Source: Enterobacter sp. 10-1
Lineage (GTDB): Bacteria; Pseudomonadota; Gammaproteobacteria; Enterobacterales; Enterobacteriaceae
Reading direction: 5' to 3'
Assembly: GCA_002270295.1 (NCBI GenBank)
Contig: NISF01000001.1
Location: 558,001-622,000, forward strand
DNA length: 64,000 bases
In this document: positions 10,371 to 21,012 of the stretch, one piece after another
Position numbering within the stretch: position 1 is the stretch's first letter
Layout: the number at the start of each line of letters is the position of its first letter
Made by a program: the position numbers and the translations under genes
Notes under the pieces: generated by a model
Seen by the model: the letters and a program-made list of their open reading frames with translations, nothing else
The model's database searches: none
What the model was told of the DNA's origin: nothing

Positions 10371-10495
10371 GTGAACACAACGCGATATACAACGGCATTC
10401 TCAATGCATCGCGGCGGCAGGTACGCAACTCACCGGGAGCTTACAAGAGTAAGTGACTGGCGTGAGCGGACGAAGCCAACAAAGAGGCAGCAGGA

Positions 10496-10499
<4 letters not shown>
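10371..10499 (+). pseudogene. Relic 5' end of ybgC, now a 42-codon leader ORF
   Basis: GTG-AAC-ACA-ACG at 10371 is the ancestral ybgC start (E. coli protein begins M-N-T-T-L-F-R-W). The frame runs into the ERIC element at 10384 and ends at TGA 10497-10499. This overlaps the present ybgC ATG (10496-10498) as ATGA, an arrangement typical of translational coupling. Confidence 0.7.

Positions 10500-10508
<9 letters not shown>
10384..10508 (+). repeat. ERIC element (copy B) inside the 5' end of ybgC
   Basis: A 125-bp element in the same orientation and of the same length as copy A, with the core CACCGGGAGCTTAC then GTAAGTGACTGGCGTGAGCG. Excising 10384-10508 joins ACGC to TGTTTCGATGG and restores the frame M-N-T-T-L-F-R-W-P-V-R-V, identical to the E. 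coli YbgC start. The insertion point (CAACGC/T) is the same heptamer as in ybgE. Confidence 0.93.
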
Positions 10509-11589
<1,081 letters not shown>

Positions 11590-11592
11590 GCC

Positions 11593-12021
11593 ATGGCCAG
11601 AGCACGTGGACGCGGACGTCGCGAACTGAAGTCCGAGATCAACATCGTTCCGCTGCTGGATGTCTTGTTGGTGCTGCTGCTGATCTTTATGGCAACAGCG
11701 CCGATCATTACGCAGAGCGTAGAGGTCGACCTGCCGGATGCTACCGAATCGCAGGCGGTTAAAAGCAACGACGAACCGCCGGTGATCGTTGAAGTTTCCG
11801 GCGTCGGGCAGTACAGCGTGAAAGTTGGCCAGGAAACGCTGTCGCAGCTGCCGCCGGAGCAGGTTATTGCCGAAGCGAAGCGCCGACTCGAGGCCAATGA
11901 GAAAACGGTGTTCCTGATCGGCGGTGCGAAGGACGTACCTTACGATGAAATTATTAAAGCGCTTAACCTGTTGCATAGCGCAGGGGTTAAATCGGTTGGC
12001 TTAATGACCAAGCCTATTTAA
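11593..12021 (+). CDS. tolR: Tol-Pal system protein TolR
   Basis: ExbD/TolR family stator partner of TolQ, 142 residues. A single membrane helix near residues 18-40 (NIVPLLDVLLVLLLIFMATA) contains the conserved Asp (PLLD, residue 23) of the proton pathway. The periplasmic domain ends VGLMTKPI. Only 3 nt separate it from tolQ. Confidence 0.98.
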   Translation: MARARGRGRRELKSEINIVPLLDVLLVLLLIFMATAPIITQSVEVDLPDATESQAVKSNDEPPVIVEVSGVGQYSVKVGQETLSQLPPEQVIAEAKRRLEANEKTVFLIGGAKDVPYDEIIKALNLLHSAGVKSVGLMTKPI

Positions 12022-12123
12022 TCGCTTCAGATATGTGCGCCCGCAGGACGCAGGCGACGAGAGAAACAGGCTCGTCGCCTGCGAGAAGAGCGGGAACAGG
12101 CGAACAGTTTTTGGGAACCGATA

Positions 12124-13446
12124 GTGTCAAAGGCAACCGAACAAAACGACAAGCTTAAACGAGCCATCATAGTTTCAGTCGTGCTGCACATCTTTCTGAT
12201 CGCGCTGCTGATCTGGAGTTCGTTCGATGAGCATCTGGATACCTCATCCGGTGGAGGAGGAGGCTCTTCTATTGATGCGGTGATGGTCGATCCTGGGGCG
12301 GTCGTTAACAACTACAACCGTCAGCAGCAGCAGCAGGCCAGTTCGCGCCGCGCCGCAGAGCAACGCGAAAAGCAGGCTCAGCAGCAGGCCGAAGAGCTGC
12401 GTGAAAAACAAGCCGCAGAGCAGGAGCGCCTGAAGCAGCTGGAGCAGGACCGCCTGCAGGCTCAGGAAGCGGCTAAAGAAGCGAAAGAACAGCAGAAGCA
12501 GGCTGAAGAAGCCGCAGAGAAAGCGGCTTCAGCGGCGAAAGCGAAGGCTGACGCTCAGGCGAAAGAAGCGCAGGAAGCGGCTGCGAAAGCCGCCGCCGAT
12601 GCAAAAGCGAAGGCGGATGCTCAGGCTAAAGTAGCGGAAGCTGCCGCAGCCAAGGCCGCCGCTGATGCGAAAAAGCAGGCGGAAGCGGAAGCGGCGAAAG
12701 CTGCAGCGGACGCGCAGAAGAAAGCCGAGGCGAAAGCTGCGGCAGACGCGCAGAAGAAAGCTGAAGCCGACGCGGCGAAAAAAGCGCAGCAGCAGGCTGA
12801 GAAGAAAGCACAGCAGGACGCGGCTAAACAGGCCGCCGCCGAGAAGGCTGCGGCAGAGAAAGCGGCTGCAGCCAAAGCCGCCTCTGAAAAAGCCGCGGCA
12901 GATAAAGCTGCAGCGGCTGCAGAGAAAGCAGCGGCAGCCAAAGCCGAGGCCGCGGAAAAAGCTGCCGCAGAAAAAGCGGCTAAGGCCGCCGCAGCGAAGG
13001 CCGCAGCCGGTAAAGCCGCCGCCGCGAAGAAAGCCGCGGCAGCTAAAGAAGCTGACGGCGTTGACGACCTGCTCGGCGATCTGAGCTCGGGTAAGAATGC
13101 GCCGAAAGGTGGCGGAGCGAAAGGTCAGGGGCAGCCGGCGAATGCAACCGGCACTTCGGGCAGCAACGGCGGGGCGTCTGGCGCAGATATCAGCGGCTAC
13201 GCATCGCAGATTCGTAATGCTATTCAGAGCCGTTTGTACGGTGCTGATTTGTATGCAGGAAAGTCTTGTGTGCTGCATATTAAGCTGGGGCCTGATGGTC
13301 AATTGCTTGATATACAACAGGAAGGTGGGGATCCGGCTCTTTGCCAGGCTGCATTGACGGCGGCCAAAACGGCGAGGATTCCGAAACCACCTAGCCAGGC
13401 AGTTTATGAGAAAATAAAAGATGCCAAACTAGACTTTAAACTGTAA
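12124..13446 (+). CDS. tolA: Cell-envelope protein TolA
   Basis: Links the TolQR motor to Pal and TolB across the periplasm. It starts at GTG (VSKATEQNDKLKR, matching E. coli). A membrane helix at about 14-34 and a Gly-rich hinge (SSGGGGGSS) precede a long Ala/Lys/Glu/Gln helical domain II (about 60-310). The globular domain III near the C-terminus holds SCVLHIKLGPDGQ. The length is 440 residues against 421 in E. coli, with much of the extra length in the repetitive domain II. A 102-bp gap separates it from tolR. Confidence 0.97.
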   Translation: MSKATEQNDKLKRAIIVSVVLHIFLIALLIWSSFDEHLDTSSGGGGGSSIDAVMVDPGAVVNNYNRQQQQQASSRRAAEQREKQAQQQAEELREKQAAEQERLKQLEQDRLQAQEAAKEAKEQQKQAEEAAEKAASAAKAKADAQAKEAQEAAAKAAADAKAKADAQAKVAEAAAAKAAADAKKQAEAEAAKAAADAQKKAEAKAAADAQKKAEADAAKKAQQQAEKKAQQDAAKQAAAEKAAAEKAAAAKAASEKAAADKAAAAAEKAAAAKAEAAEKAAAEKAAKAAAAKAAAGKAAAAKKAAAAKEADGVDDLLGDLSSGKNAPKGGGAKGQGQPANATGTSGSNGGASGADISGYASQIRNAIQSRLYGADLYAGKSCVLHIKLGPDGQLLDIQQEGGDPALCQAALTAAKTARIPKPPSQAVYEKIKDAKLDFKL

Positions 13447-13575
13447 TAGTTTTCCCCGTGCAAACGGGGCAAAACAATCTATGGTTGTCACCGGGTTTTG
13501 GTAGTTTTGTGTATTTGAGTTTGTTAACATTCTGCTAAATTATCGTGGGCTTTCCGCCCGGATAAGGGAGATATG

Positions 13576-14868
13576 ATGAAGCAGGCATTACGAGTAGCAT
13601 TTGGTTTTTTAATGCTGTGGGCGGCTGTGCTGCACGCAGAAGTACGTATCGAGATCACCCAAGGGGTGGACTCGGCACGCCCGATCGGCGTTGTACCGTT
13701 CCAGTGGGCCGGGCCGGGTGCTGCACCTGAAGATATTGGCGGTGTGGTGGCGGCTGACCTGCGCAACAGCGGTAAATTCAACCCGCTGGATCGCTCGCGT
13801 CTGCCTCAGCAGCCGGGAACCGCGCAGGAAGTTCAACCTGCCGCATGGTCCGCGCTGGGCATTGACGCCGTAGTCGTCGGCCAGGTTACGCCAAACCCGG
13901 ACGGTTCTTACAACGTAGCCTACCAGCTGGTCGACACCGGCGGTGCGCCGGGCACGATTCTGGCGCAGAACTCCTATAAGGTGACTAAACAGTACCTTCG
14001 CTATGCGGGTCATACCGCCAGCGATGCGGTATTTGAGAAGCTGACCTCGATTAAGGGCGCGTTCCGTACCCGTATTGCTTACGTTGTCCAGACCAACGGC
14101 GGCCAGTTCCCGTATGAGCTGCGCGTTTCCGACTACGACGGCTACAACCAGTTTGTCGTCCACCGTTCTCCGCAGCCGCTGATGTCTCCGGCATGGTCTC
14201 CGGACGGTTCTAAACTGGCTTACGTCACTTTCGAAAGCGGTCGTTCTGCGCTGGTCGTGCAGACTCTGGCCAACGGAGCGGTGCGTCAGATTGCCTCGTT
14301 CCCGCAGCATAACGGCGCGCCGGCATTCTCGCCTGACGGTAGCAAGCTGGCCTTCGCGCTGTCGAAAACCGGTAGCCTGAACCTGTACGTGATGGATCTG
14401 GGCTCTGGTCAGATTCGTCAGGTGACCAACGGTCGCAGCAACAACACCGAACCAACCTGGTTCCCGGACAGCCAGAACCTGGCCTTTACTTCTGACCAGG
14501 CCGGTCGTCCGCAGGTGTACAAAGTCAGCGTCGGCGGCGGTACTCCGCAGCGTATTTCCTGGGAAGGTTCGCAAAACCAGGATGCGGATGTCAGCAGCGA
14601 CGGTAAATTTATGGTAATGGTGAGCTCGGCCAGCGGCCAGCAGCACATTGCCAAACAAGATCTGGTAGCGGGTGGCGTACAAGTTCTGTCGTCAACGTTC
14701 CTGGATGAAACGCCAAGTCTGGCACCTAACGGCACTATGGTTATCTACAGCTCTTCTCAGGGGATGGGATCCGTGCTGAATCTGGTTTCTACAGATGGGC
14801 GTTTCAAAGCGCGTCTTCCGGCGACTGATGGACAGGTAAAATTCCCTGCCTGGTCTCCGTATCTGTGA
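13576..14868 (+). CDS. tolB: Tol-Pal system periplasmic beta-propeller TolB
   Basis: Periplasmic protein that binds Pal and is released by TolA; it also binds some colicins. It has 430 residues with a Sec signal peptide (cut after about VLHA, residue 21), an N-terminal alpha/beta domain and a six-bladed propeller built on repeated [10 protein letters not shown] units. The second of two adjacent ATGs is chosen because GGGAG lies 5 nt upstream and the E. coli start (MKQALRV) matches. The 129-bp gap after tolA holds a CCCCGT/ACGGGG hairpin. Confidence 0.97.
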   Translation: MKQALRVAFGFLMLWAAVLHAEVRIEITQGVDSARPIGVVPFQWAGPGAAPEDIGGVVAADLRNSGKFNPLDRSRLPQQPGTAQEVQPAAWSALGIDAVVVGQVTPNPDGSYNVAYQLVDTGGAPGTILAQNSYKVTKQYLRYAGHTASDAVFEKLTSIKGAFRTRIAYVVQTNGGQFPYELRVSDYDGYNQFVVHRSPQPLMSPAWSPDGSKLAYVTFESGRSALVVQTLANGAVRQIASFPQHNGAPAFSPDGSKLAFALSKTGSLNLYVMDLGSGQIRQVTNGRSNNTEPTWFPDSQNLAFTSDQAGRPQVYKVSVGGGTPQRISWEGSQNQDADVSSDGKFMVMVSSASGQQHIAKQDLVAGGVQVLSSTFLDETPSLAPNGTMVIYSSSQGMGSVLNLVSTDGRFKARLPATDGQVKFPAWSPYL

Positions 14869-14878
14869 TAATAAATAA

Positions 14879-15427
<549 letters not shown>

Positions 15428-15436
15428 GAGAATTGC

Positions 15437-16234
15437 ATGAGCAGTAACTTCAGACATCATCTGTTGAGTCTGTCGTTACTGGTTGGCATAGCGGCCCCCT
15501 GGGCCGCTTTTGCTCAGGCGCCAATCAGTAGTGTCGGCTCAGGCTCGGTCGAAGACCGCGTCACTCAACTCGAGCGTATTTCTAATGCTCACAGTCAGCT
15601 TTTAACCCAACTTCAGCAACAGCTCTCCGATAACCAGAACGATATTGATTCCCTGCGCGGTCAGATTCAGGAAAGTCAGTATCAGCTTAATCAGGTTGTT
15701 GAGCGCCAGAAACAGATCCTGCTGCAAATTAACGGGATGAGCAGCGGCGGGGCGGCGACGGATGCGCAGACGCCGGCGGCATCGTCTGGCGACGGGCAGG
15801 GCGCAGCGGCCGCTACGGCGGCACCAGCGGCGAACTCTGGCGTTCCGGCGCTGACCGGAGATGCGAACACCGATTACAACGCCGCTATTGCGCTGGTGAA
15901 GGATTCGTCCCGCCAGGATGACGCCATGGCTGCGTTTCAGAATTTCGTCAAGAAGTACCCGGACTCAACGTATCAACCGAACGCCAACTACTGGCTCGGT
16001 CAGTTGAATTACAACAAGGGGAAAAAGGACGATGCGGCCTACTATTTCGCTTCGGTGGTGAAGAATTACCCTAAATCCCCAAAAGCGCCGGATGCGATGT
16101 TCAAAGTCGGCGTGATCATGCAGGACAAAGGTGATACCGCAAAAGCGAAGGCAGTTTACCAGCAGGTAGTCGGTAAATTTCCCGGTACCGATGGCGCGAA
16201 ACAAGCTCAGAAACGCCTTAACGCGCTCGGATGA
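15437..16234 (+). CDS. cpoB: Cell division coordinator CpoB
   Basis: Periplasmic TPR protein (formerly YbgF) that coordinates PBP1B activity with Tol-driven outer-membrane constriction. It has 265 residues with a signal peptide cut near AAFAQA (about residue 26). A trimerising coiled coil covers about residues 35-100 (VEDRVTQLERIS... VVERQKQILLQ). An Ala/Gly linker and TPR repeats follow (about 145-262). Final gene of the tol-pal operon, 9 bp after pal. Confidence 0.96.
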   Translation: MSSNFRHHLLSLSLLVGIAAPWAAFAQAPISSVGSGSVEDRVTQLERISNAHSQLLTQLQQQLSDNQNDIDSLRGQIQESQYQLNQVVERQKQILLQINGMSSGGAATDAQTPAASSGDGQGAAAATAAPAANSGVPALTGDANTDYNAAIALVKDSSRQDDAMAAFQNFVKKYPDSTYQPNANYWLGQLNYNKGKKDDAAYYFASVVKNYPKSPKAPDAMFKVGVIMQDKGDTAKAKAVYQQVVGKFPGTDGAKQAQKRLNALG

Positions 16235-16243
16235 TTATGCCAT

Positions 16244-16269
16244 GACCAGAAATTGCAGTATTTCTGGTC
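16244..16269 (+). terminator. Hairpin after cpoB, possible terminator
   Basis: A 10-bp perfect stem GACCAGAAAT/ATTTCTGGTC with a 6-nt loop lies just after the cpoB stop. It lacks a T-run, so it could equally be an mRNA 3'-end barrier. Confidence 0.45.
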
Positions 16270-16317
16270 GTGTCGCATGAATCCTAAGCAGTCAGATGTT
16301 TTTTATCGAAATACTTG

Positions 16318-16345
16318 TTGCGCTGAATTCTTAAATCAGTAATAT
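16318..16345 (+). promoter_or_regulatory. Candidate promoter of the tRNA operon
   Basis: TTGCGC and TAATAT are separated by 16 bp about 50 bp before the first tRNA, followed by a GC-rich discriminator-like stretch (GCCGCCG). This is a reading by eye only. Confidence 0.35.
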
Positions 16346-16396
16346 ATGCCGCCGTTGCCACGGGATATCGAACAAGCCTGAAGCGACGAAAAAAGT

Positions 16397-16472
16397 GGGT
16401 CGTTAGCTCAGTTGGTAGAGCAGTTGACTTTTAATCAATTGGTCGCAGGTTCGAATCCTGCACGACCCACCA
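16397..16472 (+). tRNA. lysT: tRNA-Lys (UUU), copy 1
   Basis: 76 nt with acceptor GGGTCGT/ACGACCC, D-arm AGCTCAGTTGGTAGAGC, anticodon loop CTTTTAA (anticodon TTT), T-arm GCAGG-TTCGAAT-CCTGC and encoded CCA. The position corresponds to the E. coli lysT-valT-lysW cluster after the tol-pal genes. Confidence 0.97.
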
Positions 16473-16501
16473 ATCGTTCTGGTGGAACACGATAGTAAAA
16501 C

Positions 16502-16573
16502 GTGAAGGATAACGTTGCATTAGCAACGGCCCGTAGGGCAAGGCGAAGCCGAGTCATCCTGCACGACCCACCA
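16502..16573 (+). repeat. tRNA-Lys tail repeat, copy 1
   Basis: A 72-bp unit starting GTGAAGGATAACGTTGC and ending with the last 18 nt of tRNA-Lys (ATCCTGCACGACCCACCA). It can fold as an outer stem (GTGAAGGAT with ATCCTGCAC, one mismatch) enclosing three hairpins, the first being CGTTGC/GCAACG with an ATTA loop. Confidence 0.85.
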
Positions 16574-16612
16574 CTAACTCGCTTAGTTAGTAGCAGTATC
16601 CAGCGTAGTATC

Positions 16613-16688
16613 GGGTGATTAGCTCAGCTGGGAGAGCACCTCCCTTACAAGGAGGGGGTCGGCGGTTCGATCCCGTCATCACCCACCA
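16613..16688 (+). tRNA. valT: tRNA-Val (UAC)
   Basis: 76 nt with acceptor GGGTGAT/ATCACCC, anticodon loop CTTACAA (anticodon TAC), T-loop TTCGATC and encoded CCA. Only 3 nt separate it from the next tRNA-Lys, and it is not followed by a tail repeat. Confidence 0.97.
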
Positions 16689-16691
16689 CTC

Positions 16692-16767
16692 GGGTCGTTA
16701 GCTCAGTTGGTAGAGCAGTTGACTTTTAATCAATTGGTCGCAGGTTCGAATCCTGCACGACCCACCA
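16692..16767 (+). tRNA. lysW: tRNA-Lys (UUU), copy 2
   Basis: Identical to copy 1. With its spacer and tail repeat it forms a 174-bp unit (16692-16865) closely repeated at 17119-17292. Confidence 0.97.
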
Positions 16768-16795
16768 ATTTTAACGTCTTACTCAGATGTTAAGC

Positions 16796-16865
16796 GTGAA
16801 GGATAACATTGCGCAGCAATGGCCCGTAGGGCGAGCGTAAGCGAGTCATCCTGCACGACCCACCA
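16796..16865 (+). repeat. tRNA-Lys tail repeat, copy 2
   Basis: A 70-bp copy. The first hairpin reads CATTGC/GCAATG instead of CGTTGC/GCAACG: both arms have changed together, keeping the pairing. It ends with the 18-nt tRNA-Lys tail including CCA. Confidence 0.85.
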
Positions 16866-16911
16866 TTTTTTATTGGTGACGAGTGAAGAATGATTCAGGT
16901 AGTACCCGAGC

Positions 16912-16987
16912 GGGTCGTTAGCTCAGTTGGTAGAGCAGTTGACTTTTAATCAATTGGTCGCAGGTTCGAATCCTGCACGACCCACCA
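16912..16987 (+). tRNA. lysY: tRNA-Lys (UUU), copy 3
   Basis: Identical 76-nt tRNA-Lys gene with encoded CCA, followed by its own tail repeat at 17016. The symbol is by position relative to E. coli and is tentative. Confidence 0.97.
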
Positions 16988-17015
16988 ACGCTTAAGGTAT
17001 TTAGCGGTAGAGAAA

Positions 17016-17086
17016 GTGAAGGATAACGTTGCGCGGCAACGGCCCGAAGGGCGAGGCAAAGCCGAGTCATCCTGCACGACCCACCA
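17016..17086 (+). repeat. tRNA-Lys tail repeat, copy 3
   Basis: A 71-bp copy with hairpins CGTTGC/GCAACG, GCCC/GGGC and GGC/GCC inside the GTG.AGGAT/ATCCT.CAC outer stem, ending in GACCCACCA. Confidence 0.85.
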
Positions 17087-17118
17087 ACCTGAATGATTTA
17101 AAGTAGTAAACCCGCAAG

Positions 17119-17194
17119 GGGTCGTTAGCTCAGTTGGTAGAGCAGTTGACTTTTAATCAATTGGTCGCAGGTTCGAATCCTGCACGACCCACCA
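17119..17194 (+). tRNA. lysZ: tRNA-Lys (UUU), copy 4
   Basis: Identical 76-nt tRNA-Lys gene; last tRNA of the array. The symbol is by position relative to E. coli and is tentative. Confidence 0.97.
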
Positions 17195-17222
17195 ATTTTA
17201 ATGTCTTACTCAGATGTTAAGC

Positions 17223-17292
17223 GTGAAGGATAACGTTGCACGGCAACGGCCAGTAGGGCGAGCGCAAGCGAGTCATCCTGCACGACCCACCA
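17223..17292 (+). repeat. tRNA-Lys tail repeat, copy 4
   Basis: A 70-bp copy. Its leading spacer (GTCTTACTCAGATGTTAAGC) is shared with the spacer before copy 2, so the two 174-bp units are recent duplicates. The operon terminator follows at once. Confidence 0.85.
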
Positions 17293-17296
17293 GTGT

Positions 17297-17323
17297 AAAA
17301 AGGCGCCCTAAAGGCGCCTTTTT
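17297..17323 (+). terminator. Terminator of the tRNA operon
   Basis: Stem GGCGCC/GGCGCC flanked by AAAAA and TTTTT, directly after the last tail repeat. Confidence 0.92.
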
Positions 17324-17414
17324 GCTATCGGCAATTTATAATATTCAACCCGCAGCTTTATCCCTTTTCCCGCAGATAAATTCCCCACGACATTTTCTGT
17401 ACAATCGGCTATCT

Positions 17415-17432
17415 TGTTTAGCATATAAAACA
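17415..17432. promoter_or_regulatory. NadR operator of nadA-pnuC
   Basis: TGTTTAGCATATAAAACA matches the NadR consensus TGTTTA-N6-TAAACA with one mismatch, about 75 bp before nadA. NadR represses NAD synthesis genes when NAD is plentiful. Confidence 0.8.
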
Positions 17433-17505
17433 CTACGGCCGTCCCGGTGCCGCGTGAAGGCATTTTAACGGTCTTTGAGTTAAGCCAGTAAAACGAGATT
17501 GCATG

Positions 17506-18549
17506 ATGAGCGTAATGTTTGACCCTGAAACGGCGATTTATCCTTTCCCGCCCAAGCCGATGCCGTTGAACCGCGATGAAAAGCACTTTTATCGTGAAAA
17601 GATCAAGCGCCTGCTGCGCGAACGGGATGCGGTCATGGTTGCCCACTACTATACCGACCCTGAAATTCAGCAGCTGGCGGAAGAGACCGGCGGGTGCATC
17701 TCTGATTCTCTTGAAATGGCGCGCTTTGGCGCCCGCCACCCGGCATCCACGCTGCTGGTTGCCGGCGTGCGTTTTATGGGCGAAACGGCAAAAATCCTTA
17801 GCCCGGAAAAAACGATCCTGATGCCGACGCTTCACGCCGAGTGCTCCCTCGATCTGGGCTGTCCCATTGACGAGTTCAGTCAGTTTTGCGATGCGCATCC
17901 TGACCGCACCGTGGTGGTCTACGCTAATACCTCCGCGGCGGTTAAAGCCCGCGCTGACTGGGTGGTGACCTCCAGCATTGCGGTTGAGCTGATCGAGCAT
18001 CTTGATAGCCTGGGCGAAAAAATCATTTGGGCGCCGGACCGCCACCTGGGCAATTACGTACAGAAACAGACGGGCGCAGACGTTCTGTGCTGGCAGGGCG
18101 CCTGTATTGTGCACGATGAATTTAAAACCCAGGCGCTGAGCAGAATGAAGGCGCTGTACCCTGACGCCGCGGTGCTGGTTCATCCTGAATCGCCGCAGTC
18201 GATTGTGGATATGGCCGATGCCGTGGGGTCAACCAGCCAGCTAATCAATGCGGCCAGAACGCTACCTCAGCGCCAGCTGATTGTCGCCACCGACCGCGGT
18301 ATCTTCTATAAAATGCAGCAGGCAGTGCCGGAGAAAGAGCTGCTGGAAGCGCCGACGGCCGGCGAAGGGGCAACCTGCCGCAGCTGCGCCCACTGCCCGT
18401 GGATGGCGATGAACGGTCTGAAGGCGATTGCTGAAGGTCTGGAACATGGCGGAGCAGCGCACGAGATTCAGGTTGATGAGCAGCTGCGTACCGGCGCATT
18501 AATTCCGCTTAACAGAATGCTGGATTTTGCGGCTACACTACGGGGATAA
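17506..18549 (+). CDS. nadA: Quinolinate synthase
   Basis: [4Fe-4S] enzyme that condenses iminoaspartate with dihydroxyacetone phosphate to quinolinate in NAD synthesis. It has 347 residues from the second ATG, which gives the E. coli N-terminus [17 protein letters not shown]; the first ATG would add one Met. Cluster cysteines sit in AECSLDLGC (near 113), LCWQGAC (near 200) and RSCAHCPWM (near 297). pnuC follows after 33 bp and is probably co-transcribed under the upstream NadR box. Confidence 0.97.
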   Translation: MSVMFDPETAIYPFPPKPMPLNRDEKHFYREKIKRLLRERDAVMVAHYYTDPEIQQLAEETGGCISDSLEMARFGARHPASTLLVAGVRFMGETAKILSPEKTILMPTLHAECSLDLGCPIDEFSQFCDAHPDRTVVVYANTSAAVKARADWVVTSSIAVELIEHLDSLGEKIIWAPDRHLGNYVQKQTGADVLCWQGACIVHDEFKTQALSRMKALYPDAAVLVHPESPQSIVDMADAVGSTSQLINAARTLPQRQLIVATDRGIFYKMQQAVPEKELLEAPTAGEGATCRSCAHCPWMAMNGLKAIAEGLEHGGAAHEIQVDEQLRTGALIPLNRMLDFAATLRG

Positions 18550-18582
18550 CCGACAACGCGTGCAATACGCTCTGGGGAAAAG

Positions 18583-19302
18583 ATGGATTTTTTAAGTACA
18601 CAGAATATTTTGGTACATATACCCATTGGCGCCGGGGGATATGACTTATCCTGGATTGAGGCCATAGGGACGATTGCCGGGCTGCTGTGCATCTGGCTGG
18701 CGAGTCTGGAAAAGATCGGCAACTATGCCTTTGGGCTGATTAACGTCACCCTGTTCGCCATTATCTTCTTTCAGATCCAGCTCTATGCCAGCCTGCTGCT
18801 GCAGGTATTTTTCTTCGTGGCTAACGTCTACGGCTGGTACGCCTGGTCGCGGCAGACCAGCAGCCATGAGGCCGCGCTGCAAATCCGCTGGCTACCGCTA
18901 CCCAAAGCGCTGGGCTGGCTGGCGGCGTGCGTGGTGGCGATTGGCCTGATGACGGTATTTATCGATCCGGTATTCGCGTTCCTGACGCGGGTGGCGGTGA
19001 CGCTGATGCAGGGGCTGGGACTGCAGGTCGCCATGCCGGAGCTACAGCCGGATGCCTTCCCGTTCTGGGACTCCTGCATGATGGTGCTGTCGATCGCAGC
19101 CATGATCCTGATGACCCGCAAATACGTTGAGAACTGGCTGCTGTGGGTGATTATTAACGTGATCAGCGTGGTCATTTTTGCGCGGCAGGGCGTCTACGCG
19201 ATGTCGCTGGAATACCTGCTGCTGACCTTTATAGCCGTCAACGGCAGCCGGATGTGGATCAACAGCGCGCGTGAGCGGGGTTCTCACGCGTTTTCTCGCT
19301 AG
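18583..19302 (+). CDS. pnuC: Nicotinamide riboside transporter PnuC
   Basis: Inner-membrane facilitator for nicotinamide riboside, 239 residues, as in E. coli. It has about seven membrane segments and the conserved NVYGWYAW motif near residue 84. Partner of nadA under NadR control. Its last four bases overlap the 3' end of zitB on the other strand, so the two genes converge without an intervening terminator. Confidence 0.97.
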   Translation: MDFLSTQNILVHIPIGAGGYDLSWIEAIGTIAGLLCIWLASLEKIGNYAFGLINVTLFAIIFFQIQLYASLLLQVFFFVANVYGWYAWSRQTSSHEAALQIRWLPLPKALGWLAACVVAIGLMTVFIDPVFAFLTRVAVTLMQGLGLQVAMPELQPDAFPFWDSCMMVLSIAAMILMTRKYVENWLLWVIINVISVVIFARQGVYAMSLEYLLLTFIAVNGSRMWINSARERGSHAFSR

Positions 19303-20237
19303 TGATGATGCTGATGGGCGTGCCCGGAGTGAGTCATGTTAAGACGGCATTCCGGGCCGCTGCAGGGCTGATACTCCATCTGCACGGTCGCGTGCTCAAC
19401 ATTGTACTTGTGGTGCAAAAATGCCTGGATACGATTCAGCAGGGCGTCGTGATCGTGCGGAGGGACGACCTGTACGTGCAGCGTCATCACCGTTTTTTCC
19501 CCGACCAGCCAGACGTGAACATGGTGCACGTCGCGGACCTCGGCAACCGAACGGCGTAAATCACGCTTCAGACCGTCAACATCCAGCGAACGCGGCGCCC
19601 CCTCCAGCAGCTCGTTCAGGCTCTCCTGCAGCAGCCGCCAGGCGCTGCGCAGCACCAGGCAGGAAACCAGCACCGACAAAATCGGGTCAATCGGCGTCCA
19701 GCCGGTGGTTAAAATCACTATCGCGGCGATAATCGCGCCCACCGAACCAAGTAAATCGCCCAGCACGTGCAGCGCCGCGGCGCGAACGTTAAGGTTGCGC
19801 TCCTCGCTGCCGCGGTGAAGGATCCAGAAGGCCAGAATATTGGCCAGCAGCCCGGCAACGGCGATGATCATCATGGCCGCCCCGGCGACGGGCTGCGGAT
19901 GATTAAAGCGCTGAATCGCTTCCCATACGATAAGGATGGTAATGACCACCAGCGCGATGGCGTTAACGAAGGCGGCGAGGGTCGTCAGACGCAGCCAGCC
20001 AAAGGTATGCCGGGCGTTAGGTGGACGGCTGGCAAAACGGACGGCCAGCAGGGCGAAGAGCAGGGCGGCGGAGTCGGTCAGCATATGGCCGGCGTCGGCC
20101 AGCAGCGCCAGAGAGCCTGAGAGCGCGCCGCCAACGGCTTCAACCACCATAAAGCCGGCGGTGACGATAAAGGCCAGCAGCAGGCGGCGAGCGTTATTAT
20201 CCTGCGGCTGCTGAGGTGAATTATGCGAGTGCGCCAT
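19299..20237 (-). CDS. zitB: Zinc exporter ZitB (cation diffusion facilitator)
   Basis: Proton-coupled Zn(II) efflux pump of the CDF family, 312 residues (E. coli 313). It has six membrane helices. The metal-site motif HMLTDSAAL lies near residue 49 (HxxxD), and a second HVLGD lies near residue 156. A cytoplasmic metal-binding domain and a His-rich tail ([10 protein letters not shown]) complete it. The N-terminus is also His-rich (MAHSHNS). Confidence 0.96.
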   Translation of the reverse strand: MAHSHNSPQQPQDNNARRLLLAFIVTAGFMVVEAVGGALSGSLALLADAGHMLTDSAALLFALLAVRFASRPPNARHTFGWLRLTTLAAFVNAIALVVITILIVWEAIQRFNHPQPVAGAAMMIIAVAGLLANILAFWILHRGSEERNLNVRAAALHVLGDLLGSVGAIIAAIVILTTGWTPIDPILSVLVSCLVLRSAWRLLQESLNELLEGAPRSLDVDGLKRDLRRSVAEVRDVHHVHVWLVGEKTVMTLHVQVVPPHDHDALLNRIQAFLHHKYNVEHATVQMEYQPCSGPECRLNMTHSGHAHQHHH

Positions 20238-20303
20238 GGTGTCATCCCCTGATTATTCTCATTATTACTGTATGACATCATACCGATTTTCGGTGAATAA
20301 AAT

Positions 20304-20327
20304 AAAAAAGGAGAGCCGCGGCTCCCC
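20304..20327 (-). terminator. Terminator downstream of ybgS
   Basis: On the minus strand a GC-rich stem built on the palindrome GAGCCGCGGCTC is followed by a run of T (plus-strand A6 at 20304-20309), just past the ybgS stop. Confidence 0.65.
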
Positions 20328-20346
20328 CTGTTTTCAGGCGCGGATG

Positions 20347-20694
20347 CTACTGCGTCGTCCCGTCCGTTTTGCTACCGTTATCGCCTGGGGTGCTTTCCGG
20401 GCAGCGGCCGTCCTTGCACATCGCATTTTTATGGGCTTCGTCGCTGGTCATTCCGTCATGGTTCATGGTTGAACCGTCGGAGTTGAGCATCTTGTCGCCA
20501 GAGTTGATCTTATCGTTATCAACCTTGTTTGGCGCGACGTTGGCGCGGGCATCAGGCGCGACCTGCCCGGCATCGGCGGAAGCGTTGGCCTGTCCGTTGT
20601 TGGACTGGGCGCCCGTATCTGCTGCCAGCGCGGCGGCGCTGCTCAGGCCAAGGGTAGCGGCTAAAAAGAGTGGGGTGAGGATGGTCATTTTCAT
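20347..20694 (-). CDS. ybgS: YbgS-like periplasmic protein
   Basis: Small secreted protein of unknown function, 115 residues (E. coli about 126). A signal peptide is cut near AALAAD (about residue 24). The mature part is low-complexity and rich in Asn, Asp and Gly, with a Cys pair in [11 protein letters not shown]. The C-terminal GSKTDGTTQ is as in E. coli, while the segment before it is shorter. It lies beside zitB. In E. coli ybgS has been linked to metal and stress responses, but no function is proven. Confidence 0.9.
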   Translation of the reverse strand: MKMTILTPLFLAATLGLSSAAALAADTGAQSNNGQANASADAGQVAPDARANVAPNKVDNDKINSGDKMLNSDGSTMNHDGMTSDEAHKNAMCKDGRCPESTPGDNGSKTDGTTQ

Positions 20695-20925
20695 AGGATG
20701 CTCCTGTTATGGTCGATATGTCGGATAACCTCTTCCAACAGTGCATGTGCCAGAGTTCACGCGCTCTCTACGGTTAAAAGCTTCACATCAATAAGTTACA
20801 TCAGCACGGAATACTGATTAGTGGCGTGAAGATTGGTCTTAACAGTTAAAAATTGTAGTTCATGACCTGTTTTTCGCTGCTTTATTGCGTTTTTTAATCT
20901 ATTTTCAGGATTAATCTGTTGTCAC

Positions 20926-20966
20926 TGTAAAATCACGTTTACACTTTTTGAATGAAGAGATAGATT
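20926..20966 (+). promoter_or_regulatory. aroG promoter with TyrR box
   Basis: TGTAAAATCACGTTTACA (20926-20943) is a perfect TyrR box (TGTAAA-N6-TTTACA). It overlaps the -35 TTTACA (20938-20943), which lies 17 bp before the -10 TAGATT (20961-20966). The layout matches the E. coli aroG promoter, which TyrR with phenylalanine represses. Confidence 0.88.
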
Positions 20967-21012
20967 GGGGGGATTGCATTTAAATAGATAAGATGGCAGA
21001 GCTGGAAAGAAA

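Noticed and set aside
16502..17292. Regular short repeats resembling a CRISPR array
   Set aside because: The repeats alternate with tRNA genes, are about 70 bp and end in tRNA sequence. Spacers are not uniform and no cas genes are present.
17214..17468. 84-codon ORF spanning the last tRNA tail repeat and the nadA leader
   Set aside because: It crosses a tRNA-linked repeat, a terminator and the NadR operator, has no ribosome-binding site, and its product is unlike any family.
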